Of a DNA stretch of 64,000 bases, positions 34,232-44,297 are shown piece after piece. Within the stretch, counting starts at the first letter, position 1; each line of letters begins with the position of its first letter. The DNA is taken from contig JADKHH010000015.1 in assembly GCA_016721905.1 (NCBI GenBank), positions 23,877 to 87,876 on the forward strand. The letters are read 5' to 3'. The position numbers were made by a program, and so were the translations under genes. The DNA is from Candidatus Opimibacter skivensis. GTDB taxonomy: Bacteria; Bacteroidota; Bacteroidia; Chitinophagales; Saprospiraceae. A model generated the notes under the pieces. It did not search any database, was not told the origin of the DNA, and saw only the letters and a list, made by a program, of their open reading frames with translations.

Positions 34232-34479
34232 GCATATGCTATTTCAATCGCAAAAGTAAGCTTAAAAAGCAAGGGGCAAGGAGCAAGGGGCAAGGAGTTT
34301 ATGATCATTGTATTTACTTTTGAAATAGATGCGTCATTCTCTACAGTTAAAACATACCTCCCCTCTTTCCAGATAAAACTGTAACCAACAAACTACTCTG
34401 TAACATGAGAGAGGGGACGGGGGTGAGTTACCCTTAAGATCATGAGGAGGGACGGGGGTGAGTTAATCTCAAAAACAAA

Positions 34480-34531
34480 GGCGAAGGCGAAGGCGAAGGC
34501 GAAGGTGAAGGCAGAGGCGAAGGCAGAGACG
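34480..34531. repeat. Hexamer run (GGCGAA) and nearby low-complexity DNA
   Basis: GGCGAA units with GGTGAA and GGCAGA variants. The gap 34232-34775 otherwise holds a GGGGCAAGGAGCAA block (34270-34300), a duplicated GAGGGACGGGGGTGAGTTA motif (34410-34465) and an octamer array. No gene was found. Confidence 0.65.
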
Positions 34532-34621
34532 AATAAAACTAAACCCTCTAAACTTCCTAAACTTATGGCTCGTAAGGCCCACAACCTAAACCCTGTATCC
34601 AACTTATAAATCCGCCGACCA

Positions 34622-34782
34622 CTTATCAACCCATAAACCTATCAACCCATAAACCCATAAACCTATAAGCATATAAGCCTCATAAGCTTATAAGCTTAAC
34701 TTATAAACTCATCAACAAATTAACTCATCAACAAATCAACTCATCAACAAATCAACTCATCAACAGATCAACCCATCAACCC
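34622..34782. repeat. Octamer array (ATAAACCT, ATAAGCNT, ATCAACNA)
   Basis: About 18 octamers that change from ATAAAC through ATAAGC to ATCAAC. The last unit overlaps the stop of the LytTR regulator at 34776. Confidence 0.8.
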
Positions 34783-35525
34783 AATTTCATCTTCGCCAAA
34801 AACTCTTCCTTCCTTCGCTTCGCAATGGGTATACTGGTGCCATCACGCATCACTACATACCCCCCATCATCACGGAGATAGCGCTGGAGATAATTGAAGT
34901 TGATCAGGTAGGATTGATGCACCCTGAAAAAATCAAGGTTCCCCAACATCTCCTCCACGTCTTTAAGGGTCTTGGATAACGTATACTTTTTATTTCCCGT
35001 CAACATCACATGCGTGTAGTTGCTTTCCGCATTGCAATACATGATATCAGATGCTTCCACAAAATCCATACCCCGCCCGGAAGGCAAGGCAATGCGCGGA
35101 GATTTAAATCCATCACGCAGATTATATAGTAATGCTTCCAGTTGCGATTTGGCATCAACGGTCGAAACTGATTTTGCAGCAACACGGCCCACGGCATCCT
35201 TCAACTGATCACTCATGACCGGCTTGAGCAAATAGTCCGCCGCCGCAAACCGAAATGCCTGCAACGCATACTGATCATACGCCGTCACAAAGATGACCCT
35301 GAAGTCCAGCGGCTCGAGTTGCCGCAACATTTCAAATCCACTCATCCTGGGCATCTCAATATCAAGGAATACAAGGTCAGGTTTTAATGCCTGGATCTTT
35401 TGTATTCCCTCCTGCCCGGACGAAGCAGTATCCACTATCTCCACGTCAGGGCAATGGAGCTGGAGTTCATACCGCAAAGTCTCAACACAGTGCAGCTCAT
35501 CATCAATCAGTATCGTCTTAAGCAT
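34776..35525 (-). CDS. LytTR-family response regulator
   Basis: A 249-residue regulator. The receiver has IDDELHC, the phospho-acceptor Asp in DLVFLDIEMPRMSG, and VTAYDQYALQ and YLLKPVM. The LytTR DNA-binding domain (about 150-247) has VEASDIMYCNAESNYTHVML and FFRVHQSYLINFNYLQRYL. It lies 29 bp after its kinase gene on the same strand, so they form an operon. The C-terminal codons overlap an octamer array. Confidence 0.93.
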   Translation of the reverse strand: MLKTILIDDELHCVETLRYELQLHCPDVEIVDTASSGQEGIQKIQALKPDLVFLDIEMPRMSGFEMLRQLEPLDFRVIFVTAYDQYALQAFRFAAADYLLKPVMSDQLKDAVGRVAAKSVSTVDAKSQLEALLYNLRDGFKSPRIALPSGRGMDFVEASDIMYCNAESNYTHVMLTGNKKYTLSKTLKDVEEMLGNLDFFRVHQSYLINFNYLQRYLRDDGGYVVMRDGTSIPIAKRRKEEFLAKMKLG

Positions 35526-35554
35526 GGATGCGTGGTGGATTTGTGAAATGATTT

Positions 35555-37789
35555 TTATTCTTCTTCATCATGTATGAGTGGGATATTGATGACCACCCGT
35601 GTACCGGTGGCTGTTCCGTGTTCATCCATGAGGTCAATGACATGGACCTGGGTATCGATTTGATATATCCGGTTGATCAGTGCGATCCGGTCACTCGTGA
35701 TCTGCATGCCTACCGACTTCTTATGATCTGTCTGCTTGCCACGAAACTCTGAAGCTTTCAACCTACCGATCCCATTGTCTTCGATGATGCATTGTATCTG
35801 ATGGCCCATATCCTTGACCTGTACGAGCAGTTTTCCTCTTCCATCTTTATGCATGAGTCCATGCCAGATAGCATTTTCTACATAGGGCTGCAGGATCATC
35901 GGTGGTATCTGCGCTTGCTTGATATGAATCCCGCTGTCGATATCAATTTGATAATCAAATTTACCATCCAGTCTTAAATGCTCTATCTCTATATACAGTT
36001 GCAACGCATCAAGTTCATCTTTAAGACTGATCGTGCGTGATTTACTATTGTTGAGGATGGCGCGGACCAACAGCGAAAACTTTGAAAGGTAGGCGGCCGT
36101 TTCATCCTTGCTCTTGCTGATGGCAAAATACTTGATCGAGTTGAGGCTGTTGAATAGAAAATGGGGATTCATTTGTGCCCGCAGTGCCTGCATCTGGATC
36201 TCTGATAGTTGATGTTCAAATTCAGCTTTCAATCGTTCGGTCTTCTTGGCCTTGGAGAGCAACAACCGGTTGATGAAGACCACGATAGAAAGGAACAGGA
36301 CACCTGCAATGCCCCAAAACCACCAAAATTCTATCAACCGTTTTGGAATATATAACTTTAGAGAAGTGACGTTAGTCCAGGATTGGTCATCGCGTTCCTT
36401 AGCCCTGACCATAAAACTATACGATCCTCCTGGAAGCTTAGGATACCGAACCCTGCGCTGATCAGTGGTGATCCAATCGCTGTCATATCCTTCAAGCATA
36501 TACTGATAGCTCACGGTCGCGGGATCCAATGGATTGGGTAACACATACTGAAAGGTGATATCCCGTTGGTCTTTATGTAGCGTAATATCCTCCTTGTAGA
36601 TCAGCGGTTTAAATCCGGTCTCATACACTGGCGATGCATCTATTCCTGTCATAGCGACCTTGACTTCCTTGACTACACCTGAAGGCTGCATAAATGCTTG
36701 CCGTGCTATATTGACTCCATGCCATGATGTAACCCATAATCGGCCATGGCGATCATTGAGCAAATCCAGAAAGATGTAGTTGGGTAATAATCCATCAGGC
36801 CGGTCAGCATTATAATCCCAATTTTCGAAACGACCTGTAGACAGGTTCATCTTTCCAACGGATGTCTCCGTGGCCAACCATGCCTCATTTCCACCGGCTG
36901 GAAGCAGCCTGTTGACACTCCTTCCCGATGCAGGGAGGGGCGCATATACAGGAAGGCGATGCACGATCCACTGCTGCGTATCTGTATTAAACCCTCCGAT
37001 ATAGCCATTCCCTACAGAAACCCATATCATACCTGACTTCTCTGCATACATATCATGGATATACATCTCCTGCTCAGGAATATCCTTGCACATGATATGA
37101 GTGTACCGGTCTGCATCTATATCATATTGAAATATTCCTACCGGGGTCCCAAGCCAAAGAAGGCCAGGATTTCGGGGATGCTGGACAATACAAAGGATGT
37201 CCTCAGGCATATACCCTTGATCCAAAGGTTTAGAGGGACGAAGGAGCGTGATGGAGTCTCCTGTCTCAGGGTTCATACTGGCTAGTCCATAACCTGTGCC
37301 TATCCAAAGCGTCCTCTGGACAGTATCCTGAAAAAAACATCGTGTCCAGGCAAATCTTGAATCCGGCGCAAGATCATATCTGTTGTTGAAATTCTCTATC
37401 TGTCCGGTGACAGGATCAACCACTGAAAATCCGAAATTGGTTGCAACATACAATCGATCATCAACTCCCAGGTAAGTCTTCAGGATTCGGAAGCCGGGAA
37501 TAGAGGTCTTCATATTGGCTGGATCAGGAAGGAAAGACTTCAGTGTATAACCATCATACCTGTACAGTCCTCCCCCGGAGGAACTTCCAAACCATATAAA
37601 CCCCTCATGGTCTTCTGTGATCGCCGTGTAGTATGCTGAATAGAGATCAATGTCTCGCTTGAGATGTTGGAAACTCACCGCCGGCAATTGCGCCAATACC
37701 ATATCTGCCCGTAGCAGGAGTGCCAGGACCAGGATCGCAGTATAGCTATTACAGAACCGGTATGTTTGAACTACAGACAAGTGCTTCAA
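35555..37789 (-). CDS. Sensor histidine kinase with Reg_prop propeller and Y_Y_Y domain
   Basis: A 744-residue protein: signal peptide (LVLALLLRADMVLAQ), periplasmic two-component regulator propeller repeats (HEGFIWFGSSSGGGLYRYDG, TLWIGTGYGLASMNPETG, GLLWLGTPVGIFQYD, GRLWVTSWHG), Y_Y_Y immunoglobulin-like domain (about 415-485), membrane helix (FWGIAGVLFLSIVVFI), and His_kinase domain with the phospho-acceptor His in AQMNPHFLFNSLNSIKY. The ATP site has QPYVENAIWHG and DNGIG. This architecture senses extracellular, often polysaccharide-derived ligands in Bacteroidota; the ligand here is unknown. It signals to the adjacent LytTR regulator. Confidence 0.93.
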   Translation of the reverse strand: MKHLSVVQTYRFCNSYTAILVLALLLRADMVLAQLPAVSFQHLKRDIDLYSAYYTAITEDHEGFIWFGSSSGGGLYRYDGYTLKSFLPDPANMKTSIPGFRILKTYLGVDDRLYVATNFGFSVVDPVTGQIENFNNRYDLAPDSRFAWTRCFFQDTVQRTLWIGTGYGLASMNPETGDSITLLRPSKPLDQGYMPEDILCIVQHPRNPGLLWLGTPVGIFQYDIDADRYTHIMCKDIPEQEMYIHDMYAEKSGMIWVSVGNGYIGGFNTDTQQWIVHRLPVYAPLPASGRSVNRLLPAGGNEAWLATETSVGKMNLSTGRFENWDYNADRPDGLLPNYIFLDLLNDRHGRLWVTSWHGVNIARQAFMQPSGVVKEVKVAMTGIDASPVYETGFKPLIYKEDITLHKDQRDITFQYVLPNPLDPATVSYQYMLEGYDSDWITTDQRRVRYPKLPGGSYSFMVRAKERDDQSWTNVTSLKLYIPKRLIEFWWFWGIAGVLFLSIVVFINRLLLSKAKKTERLKAEFEHQLSEIQMQALRAQMNPHFLFNSLNSIKYFAISKSKDETAAYLSKFSLLVRAILNNSKSRTISLKDELDALQLYIEIEHLRLDGKFDYQIDIDSGIHIKQAQIPPMILQPYVENAIWHGLMHKDGRGKLLVQVKDMGHQIQCIIEDNGIGRLKASEFRGKQTDHKKSVGMQITSDRIALINRIYQIDTQVHVIDLMDEHGTATGTRVVINIPLIHDEEE

Positions 37790-37885
37790 AATGAGTTGAA
37801 AGTCTAAAGTTCATTTAAATACTGAGATCTCAAAAGGCACCCTGGTCTGGCGTTCCCTTTTTGTGAGTATACGGGAGGAAAAATT

Positions 37886-37932
37886 GAGTCGGCAGTGGGC
37901 AGTTTTCAGTGGGCAGTCAGCAGTCGGCATTG
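37886..37932. repeat. R9 repeat (CAGTGGGCAGT)
   Basis: GGCAGTGGGCAGTTTTCAGT, then GGGCAGTCAGCAGTCGGCA. The same sequence type occurs inside a coding region at 51427-51460. Confidence 0.6.
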
Positions 37933-37933
37933 T

Positions 37934-37998
37934 TTTGCCCTCGTTTATTGTTGCTTCGCCAATGCACGATCCCTGTGTTCTCCAGTCGTTCGTTTCCC
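37934..37998 (-). repeat. R2 repeat, truncated copy
   Basis: It has TTTTGCCCTCGTTTATTGTT, CGATCCCTGTGTTCTCCAGT and CGTTCGTTTC and then breaks off inside the first hairpin. Confidence 0.7.
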
Positions 37999-38109
37999 AA
38001 TCCCTGTTGAGCTTAAGTTAACTTAAGCTCGCGTACGATTGATCAAATAGATCATCAATAAGGCAGCAATCATCGAAGCCGTTTTTAACGGCAGGTAACT
38101 AAGCTTTTC

Positions 38110-38262
38110 ATTTGCCCTCACTTATTGTTGCTTCGCCAATAACCGATCCCTGTTTTCTTCAGTCGTTCGTTTCTGCGAAACGTCACGCTTCCGAAACCCC
38201 GGGATATTTAAGTGAAAAATGAAGAGTGAAAAATGAAGAGTGAAGAGTGAAGAGTGAAAAAT
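38110..38262 (-). repeat. R2 repeat followed by GTGAARA heptamers
   Basis: A full R2 copy (38110-38204) ends in CTTCCGAAACCCCGGGATAT. About seven GTGAAGA/GTGAAAA heptamers follow, as at 1.72 kb. Confidence 0.75.
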
Positions 38263-38285
38263 GGTCCCTATTTCCTAAGCCCATC

Positions 38286-38632
38286 TAATAACCCTATAAA
38301 CCCATCAACCTATAAACCCATCAACCTATAAACCTATAAACCCATCAACATATCAACCTATCAACCTATCAACATATCAACCTATAATCTAATAACCTCA
38401 TAAGCCCATAAACTTATCAACCTTATAACCCATCAACCCATCAACATATCAACATATCAACATATAATCCACCGATGCTGCTGGTGGGGACACCAGGGCA
38501 GCGGCAAATCCCCATAAGCTATAAGCCTATAAGCTTTATAAGCTCTAACTTTATCATATAAACCTATAAATCAACCTATAAACCTATAAACCCATCAACC
38601 CATCAACCCATCAACCCATCAACCTAAAATTT
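38286..38632. repeat. Long octamer array with embedded R3 copy
   Basis: More than 30 octamers of ATAAACCN, ATCAACNT and ATAAGCNN. They are interrupted at 38472-38512 by an R3 copy (GCTGCTGGTGGGGACACCAG then GGCAGCGGCAAATCCC). The array ends at the stop of the LytTR gene at 38624. Confidence 0.8.
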
Positions 38633-39391
38633 AAAATGTTCCTTCATCCGCTGCATAAGCACCTCCTTCTTTCGACGTGATACCTCAATCTCCTGCCCTC
38701 CTGTGAGCAGGACACTCCCTCCCTCTCCGCGCAGATACTCCGTGATGTGCTCCAGGTTGACAACATAGGATTTATGGATGCGCACAAATCCTGCATCCTC
38801 CAATAGCGTTTCATATTCATGTATTGGTTTGGAGGCGCATATGAGTGACCGGTTGGTAAAATAAAAATTAGTGTAATTGCTGCTGGCCTCACAGTAGATG
38901 ATATCGCGGATGTCCACTACCTGGAATCCCTTCATCGAGGGAATGCAGAGTTTCATCTTTTGTGCAGTACCACTTTGGACCATATTGTGGAGAAAAGTGT
39001 CAATCTGTTGTTTACCGCTTTTATCTCCGATTTTCCGGGCAGCCCTTTTTACGGCTTCTACCAGTAAATCATCATCCACGGGTTTGAGTAGATAATCTAC
39101 CGCGCTCAGGTGCAGGGCTTGCGAAGTGAAATTGTCATGCGCGGTGACAAAAATGATTTCAAAATCAATAGCCGGCAATTCCTGCAACAATTCAAATCCA
39201 TTCTTGCCGGGCATGGCGATGTCCAGAAATACCAGATCGGGATGCAGGGCGGCAATTGCGTTCTTAGCTTCATCGGCTCCTGAACAACATTGCAAAACAT
39301 TCACCTCCGGGCAATTGAGCTCCAGTAATTTTTGCAATGACGTCAATCCTCTAGGCTCATCATCAATCAGTATCGCGCGGATTCCTTTCAT
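38624..39391 (-). CDS. LytTR-family response regulator
   Basis: A 255-residue regulator. The receiver has LIDDEPRG, the phospho-acceptor Asp in DLVFLDIAMPGKNG, and VTAHDNF and YLLKPVD. The LytTR domain has VVDIRDIIYCEASSNYTNFY and VRIHKSYVVNLEHITEYLRG. It overlaps the kinase fragment stop by 4 bp (ATGA), indicating translational coupling. It is closely similar in layout to the regulator at 34.8 kb, so the two systems are probably paralogous. Confidence 0.93.
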   Translation of the reverse strand: MKGIRAILIDDEPRGLTSLQKLLELNCPEVNVLQCCSGADEAKNAIAALHPDLVFLDIAMPGKNGFELLQELPAIDFEIIFVTAHDNFTSQALHLSAVDYLLKPVDDDLLVEAVKRAARKIGDKSGKQQIDTFLHNMVQSGTAQKMKLCIPSMKGFQVVDIRDIIYCEASSNYTNFYFTNRSLICASKPIHEYETLLEDAGFVRIHKSYVVNLEHITEYLRGEGGSVLLTGGQEIEVSRRKKEVLMQRMKEHFKF

Positions 39392-40632
39392 ACTTCTGTC
39401 ATTTCGAGGGGCAGTGTGATGGTCACCAAGGTACCGGATATAGCCCGGTTTCCAGGTTCACTTTTGTCTTTCACGGTGATCGAACTTTGCATGCCGTATT
39501 TCTGGTTTAACAAGTCTATGCGGTTTTTAATGTTCGCTATACCTACGGATTGGTGTTGATCTCCGTTGATTTTGCTTTTAAGCGAATGATCTATACCAAC
39601 CCCATTATCTTCAATGGTACAAACTATCCGATCACCCTGTTTTGTAAAATCAACTTTTATATCGATCAATTTTCCATCCCCATTGGTACCATGCCATATG
39701 GCATTTTCTATAAACGGTTGAATCAACATCGGGGGAAGGATCGTTTCGTCCCGCTCCAGGTTAGGGTCAGCCTGCATAGAAAATTGAAAACGCGAATTCC
39801 TGATTTTTTCCATTTCCACATACCGGTTGATATAATCCATGGAATTACGCAAGGAGATGGTCTGCTGTCTTGACTGGTCAAGGGTGATCCTGATCAAGTG
39901 AGCAAACTTGCTCAGGAACCTTGAAGCCTCATGATTCTCATTATTCAATATCATCTCCCGGATGCTGTTCAGGCTGTTGAAGATGAAATGCGGATTCATC
40001 TGAGCATGCAGTGCCTTCATTTCGGTCTGAGATAACAATTTATCCAGATCAGCTCTTTTTCTGATTTGGGCAATGCGCCACTTGTAAAATAAATATACCA
40101 GGGTTAACAGCACCACTATACAAAGCAGAATAAACCACCCTTTCATCCAAAACGGAGGGGCGATCACAAAGGCAAATGTTTTTACTTTTTGTTCCCCTGA
40201 CTTTCCGGTTGCACTGAGTTGGAGTGTATAGGTGCCGGATGACAAATTGCTGAGGTTGATATGTCGCTGCTGACCCAGACTGTTCCATGCATCCGCATCA
40301 TTGAGTTTATAGGCAAATTGATAGTTATGCCCTCCTTCAAAATCAACGATTGTATAAAAGACAGATATGTTATTGTCTCCCGGTTTCAATTTCAGTGTGC
40401 TACCCGGAAATGAAAAAGATTGATGATTGTTGACAACCACATTATGCACCATCAGATCACTGCTGAGATCCTGGTGATGCATGGGGTGTATCGGAAATTG
40501 AATGACCTCATCCTGGTAAAACATAAAGCATTGAGTGCCATCAGCACTGAGCATCATTCTCCTACTGATGGGTTTACGTTGCGGTAAGCCATCCTGATAT
40601 CCATACACGTCCATTTTTTTGTACGGTATCAA
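39388..40632 (-). CDS. Sensor histidine kinase, C-terminal part of a split gene
   Basis: A 414-residue frame with the end of the Y_Y_Y domain (NNISVFYTIVDFEGG), a membrane helix (WFILLCIVVLLTLVYLFY) and a complete His_kinase domain: phospho-acceptor His in AQMNPHFIFNSLNSIRE, QPFIENAIWHG and DNGVGIDHSL. It is one of three frames that together form a kinase of about 1,040 residues, built like the 744-residue one upstream in coordinates. The junction with the next frame is an A7 run at about 40613-40619: one added A joins ...TRFDTVQ to KKMDVYGYQDG. Confidence 0.85.
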   Translation of the reverse strand: MIPYKKMDVYGYQDGLPQRKPISRRMMLSADGTQCFMFYQDEVIQFPIHPMHHQDLSSDLMVHNVVVNNHQSFSFPGSTLKLKPGDNNISVFYTIVDFEGGHNYQFAYKLNDADAWNSLGQQRHINLSNLSSGTYTLQLSATGKSGEQKVKTFAFVIAPPFWMKGWFILLCIVVLLTLVYLFYKWRIAQIRKRADLDKLLSQTEMKALHAQMNPHFIFNSLNSIREMILNNENHEASRFLSKFAHLIRITLDQSRQQTISLRNSMDYINRYVEMEKIRNSRFQFSMQADPNLERDETILPPMLIQPFIENAIWHGTNGDGKLIDIKVDFTKQGDRIVCTIEDNGVGIDHSLKSKINGDQHQSVGIANIKNRIDLLNQKYGMQSSITVKDKSEPGNRAISGTLVTITLPLEMTEV

Positions 40633-41935
40633 ATCGGGTGAGATGATTATGACTGCCTATCCAGAGGATACCATCCACGATGGGGCTGAAACATCTCAAC
40701 ACATCAGAAGGAAGGCCATCTTTCATGCCATACGAAACAAACTGCCTGGCTTTTATTCGATATTCCAGCAATCCATTCTCTGCATTGTGGAGCCATAATG
40801 AACCTGATGCATCCGCAGCGATGACCACTATATCATCATTAAACTTTTGGATACCTGCATACACCGTAATGAGCGTATCAAAGTAATTTTCCCGTGTATT
40901 CCATCTTGCCAGGGAATGTCCACTGACCCAAATGTCCCCGAAGGCATCATAGACGATATCTTTCACCTCATTGAAGGGTAATGCAGGTTTGGTCTCCGCC
41001 GTAAATATTTCAAATTTCCTTGTAGAAATATGATATCGCGCCACAAACCCATTGAGCCATCCCACCATCCAGGCATATCCATCCTGATGCACCGGTTTGA
41101 GCACTAGCAAACCTTCCATTTCAGGAGGCAAATATTGTTGCTCCGCGACCTTGCCGTATGCATGTGTATGTATGTCAAACCATAGAAGCCCGTTGTACGA
41201 TCCCAGCCACAATGTGTCGGGATGGTACATTTGCACAGAAAATATTTCGTTCCATCCATTCCCTTTGCCATAAAAATGGATTTGGGATGTTATGGCCATC
41301 GTCTGCGTATCAATGATGATCAAACCGGCGTCGCGGGAATGCCTTCCGAGATACAACTTGTCTCCGAGCATCAATCCGTCTACATAACCCATATTAGAAA
41401 AATCATCTACCGCCCAATGATGTTTCCGGATAAACTTCTCATTTACTTTTTGCTGCAACAATCCTTGCGTGGTTCCAGCCCACAAGCGATGGTCCTTATC
41501 CTGGAAAAGGGAATTGATCTTTAAGGATCCGAGATATTTCTCCGGATGGCATCTGATGATTCCGGTCCTGCGATCAAGTTGAAAAAGATAAAAGCCCGTA
41601 TATCTGCCATTAATGGCAAACGTTGAATCATCGAGCATCGTCACATTGCTTTCCCATGAAAACTCATCGTTGCAATTAAAGGGCATCAAAGATGCTACTC
41701 GTTTATGAAGCTTGTAGTCCACATAAATGAGGCTGTCCTTTCTCGGTAGAAAAATATACGCATGATCATTGATCTGCGCTTTGGATAACCAGGGACCACC
41801 TTCCGCTTCTGTTGGATGGATAAAGCTTTTCCATGCAGGGTCGGCATCTGGAACAGCTTGATAGTTGCGCTTGTCAATATTATAATGCGCAAGATCTCTT
41901 TCCTGCACATAGATCAGCATTTCATTTCCAGGCAA
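40574..41935 (-). CDS. Sensor kinase, middle (propeller) part of a split gene
   Basis: A 453-residue frame of Reg_prop-type propeller repeats (HRLWAGTTQGLLQQKV, DTLWLGSYNGLLWFDI, GDIWVSGHSLARWN, GILWIGSHNHLTRFD). It lacks its own signal peptide and ends out of frame just before the Y_Y_Y segment. The true N-terminal neighbour is the frame at 41967-42515: deleting one G in GGGAAATAAG joins LKDIG to NKRIFYGRNIFSLPGNEM. Confidence 0.75.
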   Translation of the reverse strand: MPGNEMLIYVQERDLAHYNIDKRNYQAVPDADPAWKSFIHPTEAEGGPWLSKAQINDHAYIFLPRKDSLIYVDYKLHKRVASLMPFNCNDEFSWESNVTMLDDSTFAINGRYTGFYLFQLDRRTGIIRCHPEKYLGSLKINSLFQDKDHRLWAGTTQGLLQQKVNEKFIRKHHWAVDDFSNMGYVDGLMLGDKLYLGRHSRDAGLIIIDTQTMAITSQIHFYGKGNGWNEIFSVQMYHPDTLWLGSYNGLLWFDIHTHAYGKVAEQQYLPPEMEGLLVLKPVHQDGYAWMVGWLNGFVARYHISTRKFEIFTAETKPALPFNEVKDIVYDAFGDIWVSGHSLARWNTRENYFDTLITVYAGIQKFNDDIVVIAADASGSLWLHNAENGLLEYRIKARQFVSYGMKDGLPSDVLRCFSPIVDGILWIGSHNHLTRFDTVQKNGRVWISGWLTAT

Positions 41936-41966
41936 AGAGAATATATTCCTTCCATAGAAAATACGC

Positions 41967-42515
41967 TTATTTCCCTATGTCCTTCAACCCGTATGCATCA
42001 TGACGAAATAAAAGTGATCCATCCTGATGGAAGACATAGAATCCGGAAGAGGTTGTTACACCAAAGGATCCGTCTTTAAGTTCTTTCAGGTCCCACACCC
42101 TGTTTCGAATGGTCACAAAGGCAGAACTATCCGGGATAAGATAATGCTGAATGGCAAAATCATTTGTATTCAAAACCTGAAATCCGTTAGAAGTGACGAT
42201 GGCCAGCCGCTGCCTGTCCAGTGTGATCAGCTTGCGGATATTGGAAGAAGAAATAAAGCGCTCAGGTGAGCTCTGAACATAATTTTGAAACTGGTATCCG
42301 TCAAATCGGTTTAACCCGATCTCCGTACCCACCCATACAAAGCCCCAATCATCCTGTTGAATACAGGTGACATTATTATCACTCAATCCCTCGTTGACGG
42401 TATACCGGATAAAATTTTCCTCTGCATATTGGGCAGGAAGGATCTGGACTGCTGTCATCAAGAGCAAGAGTGAATATAGAAACCTGAAAAAATGAAGTTG
42501 CGACAGCATACACAT
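41967..42515 (-). CDS. Sensor kinase, N-terminal part of a split gene
   Basis: A 182-residue frame with a signal peptide (LLLMTAVQILPAQ) and the first propeller blades (FIRYTVNEGLSDNNVTCIQQ, WGFVWVGTEIGLNRFDGYQF). GLSDNNVTCI is the usual opening of Reg_prop sensors. It stops prematurely at TAA after LKDIGK, while the continuing blades are in the next frame. Confidence 0.75.
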   Translation of the reverse strand: MCMLSQLHFFRFLYSLLLLMTAVQILPAQYAEENFIRYTVNEGLSDNNVTCIQQDDWGFVWVGTEIGLNRFDGYQFQNYVQSSPERFISSSNIRKLITLDRQRLAIVTSNGFQVLNTNDFAIQHYLIPDSSAFVTIRNRVWDLKELKDGSFGVTTSSGFYVFHQDGSLLFRHDAYGLKDIGK

Positions 42516-42797
42516 TTATATCAAGGTGTCTAAGTTACTTCTATAAATCATATATGCGGTGTGTGAAAAAAGCTAGGGGTAACCTGATGACCTACGTGTT
42601 TTGCCCTCTGCCGTTAATCGCTTAAAACCTACCGATTACACATTTGGATATGACAATTAGGAATATCAAAATAACCTTTAGTACAAAGAAACCCACCGTT
42701 AGCGCGATTGCCTGAAACCCTCTTTGGGTCTGTTGTAATTTTCTAGTTGAAGGGACTGCTTCTCTCCATGCATTATTTACCAAATGATCCAACGGTT

Positions 42798-44270
42798 ATG
42801 AAGAGAATACTTGTTTTACTTGCTACCTGCCTAATGGTCTTTGCGCCTGGTTTGAGGTCTCAAAACGTAGGCATCGGCACACCATCTCCAGGGGGTAAAC
42901 TTCATATCAAAGGCGCGGCAGACGTACCGCAATTGATCATTGATGCCAATAGTGTACAAAGCAATCTATCTCCATTACTCAAACTCCGAAACAGCATGGG
43001 GACTGATTTGCTTTGGATGCATTCAGATACTGCCTTAAATACCTTTATCGGCATTTATGCAGGAAGGGTAAATAATGCAATTGGCGGAGGTGTTTTTAAT
43101 ACCTATACCGGAAGCCATGCCGGTTTTTCAAGCACCACTGGAAATTCCAATTCCGGCTTTGGTGCAAATTCACTTTTCATAAATGCTACAGGAAGCTTTA
43201 ATTCCGCTCACGGACTAAATGCACTTTTTTCCAATGCCTCGGGATCCTGGAATACCGCCATGGGAGCCAATGCACTTTTTGCGAATACCACAGGAACCAG
43301 TAATACAGCAGTTGGAAATACTGCGCTACTCAGCAATATAAATGGTTCATCCAATACGGCCATAGGATCGGATGCAATGAATCACAATACTTCGGGACCA
43401 GGAAATACAGCGAGTGGGTTTCAGGCACTCTATTCCAACACCACCGGAGAGGTTAATACCGCCTACGGAAGTGCTGCACTTTTTTCCAACACCACCGAGA
43501 GCGCGAATACTGCTGTAGGAGGGAATGCACTATATAACACCATCGCGGGTTTAAATACAGCTGTTGGTTATGACGCACTTGTTGCGACCACGACTGGTGG
43601 ATTTAATACTGGTGTGGGAAAGAGCTCACTTGGTACAAACACTGCTGGATATCTTAATACCGCCTGTGGACTTGAATCACTTTATAACAATACTACCGGA
43701 AGTAACAATACAGCCATTGGATTCGATGCAGATGTTTCGGCAGGAAATTTAAATTATGCTGTTGTGTTCGGTGCCAACGCAACCGTAAATGCAAGTCATA
43801 AAGTCCGAATTGGTAATGGCAGTGTGAGCGTCATAGAGGGCCAGGTTGCGTATTCATGGCCTTCGGATGGACGATTCAAAGAAAATATTGAGGATGACGT
43901 GAAGGGTTTGGATTTTATTTTGAAACTGCAACCTGTCTCGTATAATTTCAACCGACTCAAATTTGCTCAACATGTGCGGGAGAATATCAGCGTAGAAAGA
44001 GAAGAGATTCTAGTGGCCCAGTCTCAGCAACGCTCAGTGGGCTTTGTGGCACAAGATGTTGAAAAAATAATTCAGGAAACCGGCTTTTCTTCCTTTGATG
44101 CAGTGCATGCTCCTACAAACGAAACGGACAATTACAGTATGGGCTATGCTGTGTTCGTCGTGCCGCTAGTCAAAGCAGTCCAGGAACAACAACTGATGAT
44201 TGAATCGCAAAATCAAAAGATTGAATTTCTGTTAAAGGAAATAGAACTCCTTAAGCAGAAACTGAAATAA
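42798..44270 (+). CDS. Surface protein with ALxxNTTG repeats and S74 chaperone domain
   Basis: A protein of about 490 residues from MKRILVLLATCLMVFAPG (signal peptide; the ATG at 42747 precedes it and is less likely). The shared N-terminal module has NVGIGTPSPGGKLHIKGAAD. Roughly a dozen 22-24-residue repeats follow, of the type NTAxGxxALxxNTTGxx. The C-terminal peptidase S74 / endosialidase intramolecular chaperone domain (WPSDGRFKENIEDDVKGLDF, QRSVGFVAQDVEKI) ends in a coiled coil. In tail fibres this domain trimerises a beta-helix and cleaves itself off. The protein is probably a trimeric surface or appendage fibre; its paralogue follows 27 bp downstream. Confidence 0.85.
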   Translation: MKRILVLLATCLMVFAPGLRSQNVGIGTPSPGGKLHIKGAADVPQLIIDANSVQSNLSPLLKLRNSMGTDLLWMHSDTALNTFIGIYAGRVNNAIGGGVFNTYTGSHAGFSSTTGNSNSGFGANSLFINATGSFNSAHGLNALFSNASGSWNTAMGANALFANTTGTSNTAVGNTALLSNINGSSNTAIGSDAMNHNTSGPGNTASGFQALYSNTTGEVNTAYGSAALFSNTTESANTAVGGNALYNTIAGLNTAVGYDALVATTTGGFNTGVGKSSLGTNTAGYLNTACGLESLYNNTTGSNNTAIGFDADVSAGNLNYAVVFGANATVNASHKVRIGNGSVSVIEGQVAYSWPSDGRFKENIEDDVKGLDFILKLQPVSYNFNRLKFAQHVRENISVEREEILVAQSQQRSVGFVAQDVEKIIQETGFSSFDAVHAPTNETDNYSMGYAVFVVPLVKAVQEQQLMIESQNQKIEFLLKEIELLKQKLK

Positions 44271-44297
44271 TTTCCTTTTAACCACAACATTTTTATT

